Shown piece after piece: positions 13,843 to 26,386 of a stretch of 64,000 nucleotides of DNA. This DNA comes from Paramecium octaurelia. Taxonomy: Eukaryota; Ciliophora; Oligohymenophorea; Peniculida; Parameciidae. Positions within the stretch are counted from its first letter, which is position 1. Each line of letters begins with the position of its first letter. A program made the translations under genes and the position numbers. The DNA lies in assembly GCA_905182995.1 (NCBI GenBank), contig CAJJDP010000033.1, positions 328,696-392,695 on the forward strand, read 5' to 3'. Under the pieces are notes generated by a model. It did no database searches and had not been told where the DNA came from. It was given only the letters and a program-made list of their open reading frames with translations.

Positions 13843-16800
13843 TCAATTATCCTATTATTCCTATTCTTATTCTTATTCTTAATTTTCCTCGTTGTTCTAA
13901 GGTAGTATTGGTTCTTATTATTCTTTAGGCTTATTCTGACTTTACTTAACATTTGATTTCTCTAGCAATATCAAACAAAATGAATACTTGTTAAAATTGG
14001 CTGTCTATTTTATTCAACTGCTTTAATCTCTTTCCATTGATTGACATCTTCCTCTAATCTTTTAGATGCCTCTAAACAAATAACATTTATGAATTACCTT
14101 GTTTTCTCATTTTATTTGGTTTCTTCTTAGCTTCCACTTCCATCAAATACCTGAATCTCAACTCAATACCAGTTTTGTCATTTGGTAATGCTAAATAAGT
14201 AATAAGAGCATCTAAAGTTTAATCATTAAAATTCTATCCTGAAATATTGTCAGTTCCCATAATATCATTTAATGCTTAATAATTATCTAAAATCAGCGCT
14301 TCTTTATCCATCTTCTTTTTTTCTTCCAATTCCTTTTTTGCTATTTCTAATCTTTTCTCCTACTCTGACTATACTTCTTTAATTCTTTTGAGCATAAACT
14401 CTTAGGTTTATTAGGTTCTTTTGATTGGAGATTAATCTTAAGGTAATTCCTAATTCTCTTATTTTTAAGGTTTGGGTTCTTTGATGCTTTTTGCTAATTT
14501 ATTGAAAAATTCGTATCCTTTTATACTTATTCGAAAGAGAGCTTCTAGAAATTCAACATAATCTAGGGATGCTGGTATCTCATTAGATCTGTATGTGATT
14601 GCATTGAAGACTCTAATGAATTCAATTTGTGATATGATGTCTGGATAAATTCTGAATCTATCTCCAAACCACATCCATAATTTTAATGGGATTTATTTAA
14701 AATCAATCATTTCAATAGATTTATAATATTCCAATTGCAATAACTCGTATAAATAACTTAATCTAAAGTTATTATTAGTGAAAATGGTTTGGTAAGTTTG
14801 ATGTCTAAATAATTTGACAATCAATTCACTTGTTGCCTTTTCTTTAACTTTAATTTGTTCACCTTTCTTTTCTATATTTTTATAAAGAGCTTCATGCATT
14901 TTCTAATGATCAACTTCCATTTTTTTTCTCTCTTCAGCTGCCATTTATATTTTAATTTGTTCAGCCTTAAAGATTTCTCCATATTATTCAATCTTCTTTT
15001 GATTAAATAATTTGAATTCCTACTTCTTTTTCTAGATCTCTTCTGCTCTCTATTTCTTCTCTTATAACTCTCTTTTGATTCTCTCTTATTCCTCCTCTTT
15101 TTATTTTTATGCAATTTTATCCTTTTACTATTTCAAATATGCTTCTTATTCCTTTTGCTTTTCTTCCTAATATAGTTTCTTGGGATCCTTCTTAGCAGCT
15201 TTGGCTTCCTCTTCCTTTTACTTTTATTACCTTTCCTTCTTCAATTTTTCCAATTTGGCTTTAGCTTATTCATGATTTTTTTGTATTTTTTCGTCTCTCA
15301 ATTTAGATTCCTCATCCTCCTTCTTTTTCTCATCCAATTTATCCTACTAAACCTTATTAACAATATTCCATTTCCTTGTTATAGTTTTTTAATTGTTTTC
15401 AACTGCGAACAGCATGTCTTCCAAAACATCAGCTACCTGTTCAACTAATAATCGTTATTTTGGTTAATTAAATGGTATCTTAGCCAATTCCAATTTGATT
15501 CCCAAACTATATTATCTAAAAGGTTCTATTTCTAAATTTCTCTTTGGTTAAGTTGGCAGATTTGGCAATGATTGTGCTACTGAAGCTGATTTCATCATAG
15601 TTTTATTTTTTTATTCCATGTAATGATCTTTCTCATAATTCTATTTAACTTTGGATTCCACATACCCCAACATATTGGGTCTGCAGACAAGTTAGAATTC
15701 TTTAGAGGTTATGGGTTCAATTATATGACAATTGCTAACTTTAAATACAATATCATCCAAAATTGAATAAGCAATTGTGTTTGAATCCTCAAATTCAAAT
15801 GCATAATTAAATTTAATAATCTCCTCCTTCTATGTTTTGTACCCCTCAGGTAAAACATATTTCGGATCTTCTACTAATTTTTTATTGAATTCTTTAATAA
15901 CATCCTTCTAATCAAAAAACATATTATCTGGATCATCATAAAGTTAGGTGGTCTATCCTTTTGCTGCTGTTACTTATTTCATCCTTTAAATCATCATTTC
16001 AATGCAAGTATGAGGCTAAATGTATTTGGCTCTCTTAGTAAATAGAATGCAGGCATATTATGTAATAATGTGTTTGAATCCTTCATAATTGAAATTAGTT
16101 AATTCATTTTTGCATTTCAATAGCTAAATTGCAATCGATCTCATCAAAGCATGTACTTGTTCTCTAGATACATTGAATACTAATTCATAATCCTTGAGAA
16201 ATGCCCACAATTCAGCTTCATTTATAGTATCAGATTGATCTTTCAATTCATCAAAATCCTTTGGTTTGATAATTTTATTTCCTGAATTAGCATATTTAAA
16301 GAAAACATATTTAAATATCTTATGATACTTTCTAAAAAGCTGTTCCACCAAATAACGTTCTCTATCTTCTTCCAATTGCAAATCCCAAACTTCATATTCT
16401 GTTAATCCGTGTTTATTTGGCTAGGCTATACTTTTTGATCCATCTTTAAATACTAAATTGGTTTCTCTGTCTTTCACAATTGACACGCCTTATTCAATAG
16501 ATCTCTTTTCTAACTATTTTCTAAGATTTGCCTTTTATTTCTGTTAGGCCTCCTTCATTTATTCTATTTTTTATGCTTCACTTGTTGCTCTATCATCAAA
16601 TTATTTCTTGAGGGTTTCTAATTTTTCTAGTACCTTTGGATCAGCTTTAGTAGTTTTTAAGGAAGCAAGAGAATACTGTTCCTCCTTTGATAATTTAATA
16701 GATCCTATAGATCGAGAATTGAATGGAACTAATTAATCATCATCTTCTGGAGGTCCTTACAATTTACTTGCTTGTTATTCTCGATATTCAATCTCATACT

Positions 16801-18910
16801 ATTCCAATATTCTCTCAGCATTTCCGAATAATTCTAATATTGCCATCATTCCTTTAGAATTTCTTTTACTGAACTACTTTATTTGTATATTTGTATGTGC
16901 AATCAATGGTTTTATTTTCTCATTCAAAAGTTGCTATTAAAATTGAATTATGGTTCTGACAATCTCAACAATTTAATTACGCTTCTATGCACTGATCGGA
17001 TCCTTTGCTTATTTCTTTTTTTCAGATGCAAAAAACATGGCCAATGCAATTTTAACGAACTTCAAAATAAATTCTTACATTGTCTGATTCTCCACATTCT
17101 TCGATAATATGTTGATGATGATTTCAGATGATATACTCTAATAAACTAGATTGTTTAAAAATATTTTAGCCAAGAAGTCCAACAATTAAATAGCATTCTT
17201 AATTCCTATATTCAGATTGGATACGAACATAAAGAAGTGCATATCAAATGTATTCAAAATATAAGTGACTCCCTCTGATGTTTGCATCTACTTGATCAAA
17301 TTCTCAAGCACCAAGTTTATTGGTACTGCTTCCATGGTGGAGAAGATGTGAATGAAATTATTCAAGATATACTCTCTTATTTGCTGGTTATCATGATTCT
17401 CCACCAAGGACAATGTTAAACTAAACTCAATTAACATGTTATTTACTTCTTGTATATAAGTGGGGCAAAATTGCTCTTTTAAAGACTGAAATGATTGAGT
17501 AACTTAAACAAGTGATTAAGACACATTAAGGACAGTGATTATGACTTATCTCTAGATCCCTTTTTGAGTAGTGCAATGATCGTATTCGTCAATGATTCAT
17601 CTAACTCTGTATTGGCAAGTACTTCACTTAAAAAGTTAAGGGAAGATATTCTGGTATCAATTGTATTTTTAAATTCATTTTCAGCAATTCCTATAGCCTA
17701 AGTCACCCAATCATTCAAAATGCCAGTCGACACCAACTCTTGATTATGGCTTAGAGGAATGTAGATTAATTCAATTGAATTTATGAAATCCTTAGTCTCA
17801 GGTAATACAGTTCTAATGCCTGTTGTAAATACTTCCACAAAGTTGTTTCTTGCAAACTATTAAATCATCTCAACATGAAATGACACCAATTCTGGATGTC
17901 TCCTCGTACCCATCAATGCTGTGTGTAGCCCTCCTTACTCCTCAAGGAACCATTCCCTTAACAATTAAACTGGTATCATTGAACCAAGTCTAGTGAATAA
18001 TCGAACTGATTCATAGGCTACATCGAATGATTTGGATATTAATCCAGGTTTAAGAGCCTGAGAATAATAATAACAAAGTAATACTTGCAAGGCGAATGTT
18101 AGTGATTTTTTGGTTGAATCCTCGTTAAATAACTTGATTAATTAATTTCCATTTGCATAGGTTTCTTTATAAAAGGCAACTATTGGCTCGAATACTCCCT
18201 TCACTCCTTTGGCCAATATGTGAGCAAGGAATTTGTTGTTATTAGTAAAGAGAGAGGCAGACTATTTGATTGACAGTTACAAGTTCTTAGCCAAAGCAAC
18301 TATGAAGAATTCTAAACAATTTGATGTTTTATTAAGATCTTTCTTAGGATCTAATTTTGATAAATCAACTTATTAATTAGCTAACATAAAATTAATCAAT
18401 TAAGTACCTTGGGAGATTTTACTGTTAGCTAAAAGTTTGGTGTTTCCACCTAAACTTAATAATGAGTCATCTAACATTTGAGATTGCTACAACACTTATG
18501 TCTGTTACTGACCTCGATAATATTTATCATAAATTTCCAAAAGTAATTGGTGTATCATTTCCTTATCACCTCCTAGAATCAAGGCCTTGGTGTCTTAATC
18601 AATCTGGATATCGACCTTCTAATATTCCTCGCATAGAATCTTCCAATTGTATAAGATTGAGGACTTCTACTAATTATCTTTGAGTGTGTCCAACTTTGCC
18701 AAGGGAGTGGAAGGTCTTTTAAATTGATTAATAAAAGAACCTGTTTCGTAACTTCACAATTTCCTTGAGCAATTATCCAAAAGCAATGCCATTTTCCAAT
18801 TGAGATAAGGATGCCTTGCTGATTTCCACCTTGTCTGCATATTTCTTTCCATCCTAAGGTAGTACCTTTAATGAGCAAAGCCAATTGTATAAATTTTCCC
18901 GAATTTGCAT
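13843..18910 (-). CDS. large CH-domain-like, helical-repeat and coiled-coil protein
   Basis: Starts at ATG 18908-18910 with IRENLYNWLCSLKVLP, resembling the calponin-homology start of SPEF2/CLAMP-type axonemal proteins. Next come about 700 residues of alpha-helical, HEAT/ARM-like sequence (16900-18500), an EF-hand-like stretch near 16130-16380, a long Lys/Glu/Gln coiled coil (14800-15600), and a helical segment ending DYVEFLEALFRIS. The extreme C-terminus is an EQEQEQEQEQQDN tail reached through a 26-nt intron; stop 13843-13845. Several introns in the first 600 codons are implied by frame changes (for example near 18590-18700) and not all are placed. About 1650 aa. I infer an axonemal or cortical cytoskeletal protein; exact orthology unknown. 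Confidence 0.65.
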
Positions 18911-18950
18911 TTGTTAATATTATTATAATAAAATAGGATTATGAAATTGA

Positions 18951-19740
18951 TCATGCTTTCTTCTTCTGATTCTCATCCCTCAACTTCTGCACAGTCTACT
19001 CTGCTAATCTACTGTAATATTCAATAGGCTTGATGTAAAAGGAACTCTTGTTTTTGATCTCCTCTTCATTGATCTAAACTTTCTTTATAACTTCCTACTC
19101 CATCTCCTCCTTCTTCTGTATTTCTAATTTGGGTTCTGTCTTTGCAATTACATTCTCCACCTTTTCTGCATCTCCTCCATGCAAAGGCACGTCTACAGCT
19201 GGACCCCACACTACTCTAATACACCAATTGCCTTGCTCTAGGATGTGCAAAAGTGTCTATCAATTATGAATATCAATTACCCTCATTTTCATATTATAAT
19301 GAAACACACACAAAGGTTGAGTCTGTATCCCATGCTGAATCTTTTACAACATATTTGTCGCCCTCTGTCCTCTGGTCTTGATGAATACCACATTTTCTGC
19401 CACCTCTAGATAGAATCTAGCAATCTACCATTTGAGGGGTCCATTGTTCATAACGTCTTCGTAAAACCTACTTGAATAAATTTCAATACTGAGCAGCCAA
19501 CTCATTTGAAAGGAAGAGGAACATGAATTGCAATCGAAATCCCCTCTTGTTCTCCAAAAATAAAGCGGGATTGCTGTCTGGATATTCATAAATAGTAATG
19601 ACTCTTCTAGAAGGGTATTTGTCTTCAGTAGGCAGGAACTCCTCGATAACCTCCTAATAATCGGGAGGTATTGGCTTTCCTGATATCATTATTTTTCTGA
19701 CCTCCTCAGCCATTGCTTCATAATGACTTAGTGTTTGCAT
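18951..19740 (-). CDS. unknown protein, 248 aa
   Basis: ATG 19738-19740 to TGA 18951-18953 with introns at 19257-19280 (24 nt) and 19471-19489 (19 nt), leaving exactly 249 codons. The first 170 residues look globular (YPSRRVITIYEYPDSNPALF, NGPLKWQIARFYLEVAENVV); the last 70 are a charged helix (QKKEEMEQEVIKKVQ). No signal peptide or membrane segment. It is 40 bp upstream of the CH-domain gene's start on the same strand and divergent from the large surface-protein gene. I do not recognise the family. Confidence 0.65.
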
Positions 19741-19854
19741 TGAAATTATAAAATTGAAGTGGTAAAAATTATAGTGATTTCAACCCTTTTATAATTTCTT
19801 GCTTATTTTTGGAATGCCTTTAATTTTACATTTTATACATTAATTTTTATAATA

Positions 19855-22800
19855 ATGCTAACACTTTTTTTATTGCTGCATTACTTAAATGGATAACCAT
19901 GTGCCACTCCCGTTACTTTGATTGGCACGACTTAAACTAGCGGGGTCTGCACTCCCCCAGGTTAATTTTTAAATTGATTGACTAGTACCTGGAGCATCCC
20001 TCATCAAATTCCCGTTTGCTACCTTAGGTGCTACCACAGAAAATGCTGTCAAGTTCTCTGTCTCTTTTTGGCTCAAACCTCCCAGTGCGCCTACTTTGGG
20101 TGGTAAGTCGTACGGCATTCTTCGGGTAAGCACAGACACCACAGATACAGTTCCCATAACTACGGAAGGGATTAGATTGGCCGTGTACTTTTCGCTGGAC
20201 TCCGTTAATAGAGGGTTCTAATTGGGATACTCAGAATCGCCTAGTGACCCCATACTCTATACTGACATTACTCAGATGGGTGCTGCATATTCAGGGGATT
20301 GGATGTTCATCTATGCAGGCTTAGACTATACTACTGGAGAATTAAGTAATCTCAAATCACAACATATATAGAATTGAGCACTTGGGAAACTAAGTAAATA
20401 TTTTGGCAACAAAAGAAGTTCTCAGCCTCCAAAGTGAATTTCAACACTCCCTTGTCAACAAGCACGGCTATTGAAGCATTGTACTGGGGCACTCAGGACA
20501 GTTTTTGTGGGGACATTAAAAAATTGAAATGGATGCCAAATTACTATGAAACTACAGATGAAAATATATTTAAACTGGCTTACTTCCTGGAAGGAAAAAC
20601 AAATGCTGGAAACTATTTATATCGGTTTGATAGGGTTACTAAAAACACAGTTACGAACCTTGCAAGTTCAGGAACCTTGACCTTACAATAAGCAATGAAA
20701 TTTACATATTATGAACTGGATTTAACTCATCCTGTCTTAACCATTCCTATTGCTAAATGGACTACTGTTACAAGTTCTTATACGTTTGGAACCTATATCC
20801 TTCAAAAGAGTTTGCCTCAATTCGCAGCTGATATTATTTTGTTATAGAGATAAACCTCAGGAGCTGTCAACCTATTTTCTATCAAATTGGCACTGCAAGC
20901 AAGTGGTAAATTAGGAATTGTATTGACTTTGGAAACAGTAGCTAAACTAATAGTCCAATTCGATTGTCAAGTGGATTAGTGGTATTTTCTTCAATTATCT
21001 GTTGCTTTTGCAGGAAGCCTGTAAAGTTAGGTTAATACTCTATCCCATTATCACATTGTGGCTTAAGATGGGTCAATCTTGAGTGGATACGTTTAAATCA
21101 CTTACACAGCCACAATAAGTAGTAAATACTCAGGCTCTGACAAAAGTTACATCGGAGACACTCTGAACCCTTATTAGGGCACAATACAATTGAGACTGTT
21201 CAGATTTGAAGAGGGATTCTAAATATTTATGAACAACCCTTGTTAGGCAGATTGCACAATAGGGAGGTACAGCTTGACATCCTCTGAAAATTATTGTTAC
21301 ATTTGCAGTTTGGCTGCCAAGTTGGATTCCACATTTTTATGCAGTACCAGTCCTTGTTCTACTGACTATTATATGATAACTGATATGACAAGTCACAATT
21401 TCTGTGCATTTTGTGATTCAACATAGAGTTACTACGTAAATCCTAGTTAAGTTTGCATATAAGCTGCTTGTGGTAATGGATACAAGGAGCCTCCTAGTGA
21501 GGACTGCGATGATTCTGGAACTACCAGTGGAGATGGATGTAGTGCTCTTTGTGTGTATGAAAAGGGGTACAATTGTGCTCCAGCCACAGATTACGAATTA
21601 ACAACTTGTGTTAAATATTGTGGGAATGGTGTGAGAGATGAGGTTCTGACACCAGCAGCCTTGAGTTTCACAGAGGAATGTGATGATGGCAACAATGTAT
21701 TGAATGATGGATGTTCGAATTGTGTAGTTGATCATGACTTATGGGAATGCGGCTATTCGTTTCCATCTTAATGTACATTATTATGTGGCAATGGCAAACT
21801 GGATAATGATGCTTTGTATTCATAAACTGAGTAATGCGACGATGGTAACACTTCTAATGGGGATGGATGTGATTCGTCTTGTGCGATTGAGCCTGATTGG
21901 ATGTGCAGCGCAGTTCCATTACAGATGAGTGCTTGCATTCTCATATGTGGAAATGGAACTTTAGATGTTGGAGAGTAGTGTGATGATGGTAATGTAATGG
22001 ATTTTGATGGATGTACTGGATGTGTAATAGATGCAGGATGGGATTGTTCAGGTACAATATGCACCCAATATTGTGGCAATGGAGTCAGGGATGTGATACC
22101 AGCCAAGTCAATAAATGAGATATGCGATGATGGCAACACTATTTAATATGATGGGTGCTACTTATGTTTGGTTGAGACAGGCTGGACTTGCGATGCAAGT
22201 AATCCAAGTCAATGTCATATGTGTGGTAACAGCAAAAAAGAACCCTATGAAACTTGTGATGATGGTAACATAGTCAGTCTAGATGGGTGTAGTAGCACAT
22301 GTTAAATAGAACCCTCATGGACATGTAATGGTGGGAATCCAGATATTTGTAATAATTGCGGAGATGGAAAAAAACAATAAATTGAAGATTGTGATGATGG
22401 TAATCTTAGTGCCAATGATGGGTGTACTAGTTGTAAAGTAGATCAGTATTATGAATGTTCCGGTGGTTCACCTACATCACCTGACACCTGTGTGAAAACC
22501 TGTCCAAATGGCATAGTTTCAGGAAGTGAAGAATGTGATGATGGGAACAATGCAAGTGGTGATGGGTGTTATTTATGTATCATTACTATGGGATTTGTAT
22601 GCGATAATTCAGTTCAACCGTCGGTGTGTAGTGTTGATATTTGTGGAAATGGGAAGTCTCATTCATTAAATGAGGATTGTGATGATGGTAATACTGTGGA
22701 TGGAGATGGATGCAGTGCTAGTTGTAAAATTGAAACTGGCTGGGATTGCTCAACCAAAATTAAATGCGCACCTATATGTGGAGATAGTAAAAAGGTGGTT

Positions 22801-25800
22801 GATGTAGAGGAGTGTGATGATGGCAATCTAATAGATGGAGATGGATGTAGTAGTAATTGTAAGGTTGAATTGTCTTACTCTTGTGAGGGTGGTGATTTAA
22901 CAAAGAAAGATGTTTGTACAGTTACTTGTGGAAATAATGTTAGAGATGCCAAGGAGGAATGCGATGATGGTAATGTTAGAAATGGGGATGGATGTAGTAG
23001 TCTCTGTTTAATTGAGACATCCTTTGGTTGTTCATAGGTTTTGATGTAAGATAATGTGACCAGAGATGAATGTTATCCCTGCATCACGAATTGTGCCATC
23101 TGTACAGACACTGACATCGAGGGATGCGAATTATGTTATCATGGCTATTATAAGTCTGAGACTACTTGTACTGATGATTGTGGCGATAATTTCTATGCCG
23201 ATCCTTTTCTATAGGCTTGTCTAAAATGTGGTGACAATTGTGTCAGATGCTATAACAATTCTCAATGTTTTAGATGCAATTCTCCATATATTTTGGATGG
23301 AACCCAATGTGTGTTGAAATGTTCAGATGGATATTACATTAAGGAACATGAATTAAAAGGCTAGTGGTGCAAGAAATGTCCTCTTCATTGTACTGTGTGT
23401 GAGACAGAAACATAATGTACAAGTTGTGATGATTATTATTCTCCATTTGGTTCTTGCAAGTACTGTGATATGGGGGAGTTGTGTTTAGCATGTAATTTCG
23501 AACTAAATACGTGTACAAAGTGCCAGTTAGGCTATAGACCTATAGAAGATAAATGTATTAAGATTGAGGATAAGTGTGGAGATGGTTTGGTATCCCTTAA
23601 TGAAAAGTGTGATGATGGTAATCTTGCTAATGGCGATGGTTGCAGTAGAGAATGTGCTATAGAAGTGGATGCCAATTGTAGACTTGTGCAGAATGAAGGA
23701 CCATCAGAATGTTTTGATACGTTAGGATGGGAATTTGAATTAAAATCATTTATCTTGGATCCGCAACTCATACAACTTACATTCACAGATCAAATCAAAT
23801 ATGATGATATTATTACTAAGAATATTAGCACTCTATTCACTCTGTCCATCAATGGATTCACAGAACAAGATTACTCTTATGAATTCGTTAATAGTAGTGG
23901 TTCCAACCAAACTATCTAAATCCAATTTACATTCTTGAAAAATGTTGTATCCCAAACTCTTACTGTCACTTTGAAAGATCAAAAAAAACTTACCAATTAT
24001 TACGATGTACCCATCAATCCTGATAAGATCACCAAAAGTATCGATTTGGAAGATAAGGAATTCTACAACTCATCAGAAATCGAATTCTTTACTCTTCTTA
24101 GAAATCTAGCTTATGGTTTACAAATATTGAATTGGATATTAATGATTGGAGCTGGGTTTTTGGATTAATAATATCGAATCTGGAAGACTGTAGAAGTACT
24201 TCAAGTCATATGCACCTTGTATTACATCAATTTGAGATCTTATCCACTCAATTCCGAACTGCTGCTTGTAGATTTAAGATACAGTAATTTATACATACTG
24301 CCCAATTTCCTATAATAATAAACTGATTAATATTTGTAGTCCTTGAGGAGATTCTCAATGGCTGGCTTAACCTATTAAGTTATCAATAACACGGGAGGAT
24401 TATTCTTGTTTTATCTTGGTGTTTCTTTGGCTGTTTATGCATTCACCAAATTAGTTTATCATAGATATGTCTTCTATGTTTTCGAAGTCTTTTTGGATAA
24501 ACTAGAATTTAGTTATTTTTTCAAATTTTATGAAGTGTTCTTATTAGAACTTTTAATTAGTTGTTTGCATAATGTTAGACACAATTCCATGGCTTCGAAT
24601 TGGAATGGTACAAACACAGTGATAGCCTTAATCTTATTGCTATTCATAATTTTGGTTTAAGCATCCTTTTTCTTATTGGCATTCTTTAGGGATTATTTTG
24701 GCACTGAATCAGAAGTTAAGTCTATGTTTGGTACTTTGACTGATGGTTGTCATGATCACGATCGTAAACGTCGAGTATTTATGAGTCAACAAGATTTCAT
24801 CAAGAAGGTATTCATTGCTTATGCTATGATCTATGTGGATGATCCATTCCAATAGATGTTACTCATCATCATCCCCAGAGCTGTCATAGGTTTTGTAACA
24901 TGTTTCCTTATGAAAAATTGGTTTTTGAGAGTTAAGGAGGTACTTTCAGAACTGATTCTTTATGGCATTATCAGTCAATCTTATATCCTAGCTTTGGGTG
25001 ATTTTGTAGGGGATTTGGAGAAAAAAGTATTCTATGGGTCATTGTGGGTTTACTTAGTGTTGGCATTCGAATTAGTTCATGGATTATGCAATACATATTT
25101 GGTGTGGAGATTGTTGTATGTGTTGGAGTCCACTTTACCTGAGGATGTTGATCCCAATGCTGGAATCAATACAAAGATTGACTTATTCAAATAGAGAGGA
25201 GGGAAAAAAGAGAGAGGCAAAACCTAGAGGGAACTTTAAGAGGAAGCTGATAGATTAGCAAAGTTGGAGGAAGCAAAAAGAAAGAAAAAGTTGGAAGCAG
25301 AATAGGCATTGAAGAATCAGGGTAGAGAAAAATGGAATGTATGGAATATGCAAAGGGAAGCTAAACCTGAGGAAAGAAAATTTGTGTCTGTCAAACATAA
25401 TGAATTTGGTGATGTCTTGGAGCCCATTTAACCATCAATTCCAAAATTAGATTTATAAAAATAAGCAGATAATTTCGATGACTTTGATTAAATGGAGGAT
25501 TTCTTTGGAAATCCCTCTAAATCTGTTGTTAATAAGTCTTCAGCATTTGGTTAAACTGGACAATAATTCAAAGTGCCATCTCTGAATTAGACATAATAAA
25601 TGAATCAAACATAATAAATGAATCAGACGTAGTAAAAATAAATGAATCAAACTATCAATCAATCAAGTAATCAGATTTTAAATCAAACTTAAAAATCTTA
25701 GAATATTGCTTCACAATGGTTGGGCAATGATAATTAATAACCACTATTCCAAGACCAATCATTCAAACCAGCTAGTGCTGCCCAATAATAATAAAAGTCA

Positions 25801-25905
25801 TAGATTAGTGCCTTTTAATTCTAATAAGAAGCTCCGAAAAAGAAGGATGATGCTAATGATTCAGAGTAAGAATCAATGAATAATGATAATCCATTTGATT
25901 TTTGA
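19855..25905 (+). CDS. large cysteine-rich repeat membrane protein, 1999 aa
   Basis: ATG 19855 opens with a signal peptide ([13 protein letters not shown] then CATP). Introns after CTPPG (25 nt, about 19960-19984) and after TTGEL (26 nt, about 20346-20371) leave exactly 2000 codons. Order: a concanavalin/LamG-like beta domain ([10 protein letters not shown] ... [12 protein letters not shown]); a beta-rich region; twelve tandem DUF4215-type repeats (21490-23660, core CDDGNxxxGDGC); furin-like cysteine-rich spacers (23040-23570); then from about 24100 to 25180 multiple hydrophobic helices, including [16 protein letters not shown]. The cytosolic tail is a charged coiled coil plus repeated MNQTQQ and Gln/Asn-rich sequence ending NPFDF. 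Family known only as large ciliate surface proteins; probably plasma-membrane or ciliary, ligand unknown. Confidence 0.85.
21490..23660 (+). repeat. twelve DUF4215-type cysteine-rich repeats
   Basis: Tandem units of about 45-50 residues, each with CGNG/CGDG, an [ED]CDDGN core, a DGC and a terminal Cys (for example [20 protein letters not shown]). I count eleven CDDGN cores and one CDDSG (first unit, near 21506). Ten lie in a row, two at the edges. The codons are diverged, so the array is old rather than a recent DNA-level expansion. Confidence 0.85.
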
Positions 25906-26030
25906 TTTAAATAAAATAGAAATTAATAATTAATATTCTTATTTTGACATTTTATTATTGAATTCCGATATATCATTATTGATAATTGATATAAATGCAA
26001 TATTGAAGATTAAAATAAATTAATGAATAA

Positions 26031-26386
26031 ATGAGCAGATTTCTTATAGACTTTTAAGTGGAATAGGGTCATATCAATTTATATAAATGTATTAAAAAAT
26101 ACAAATATTTTATGAAAATATTTTACAACCTCTATAAACAGGTAATATAAAAAACTCTAAGTATTCCAAATTAATTAATATTAAACAATACAATCATTAC
26201 TCTCATCAAAAGTCCAAAACAGATGATATTAAAGAGTAACTTGATTAATTGTACGTAGATCTAGGAAAGGAAAATCCGAGTCTTTTCGATAATATCTAAC
26301 TAGAATTAAAAATCATGAGATTTATATATAAGACTATTTAATTTTAGAAATTTTTATTATTACATAAATATGAATCAAGCAAATGA
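26031..26386 (+). CDS. small unknown protein, 111 aa
   Basis: ATG 26031, a 20-nt intron (about 26141-26160, GTA...AAG) and TGA 26384-26386 give exactly 112 codons. Protein begins MSRFLIDFQVEQGHINLYKC and is Lys/Tyr/Ile-rich and helical. Its 3' end overlaps the start codon of the RCC1-like gene by 17 bp in another frame, so one of the two ends may be wrong (for example a missed last intron). No family recognised; the INLYKCIKKYKYF stretch is only loosely reminiscent of LYR-motif proteins. Confidence 0.4.

Noticed and set aside
21768-22139. Minus-strand 123-aa ORF (Ser/His/Pro-rich repeats)
   Set aside because: Antisense of the CDDGN repeat array, so its internal periodicity is inherited from the repeats.
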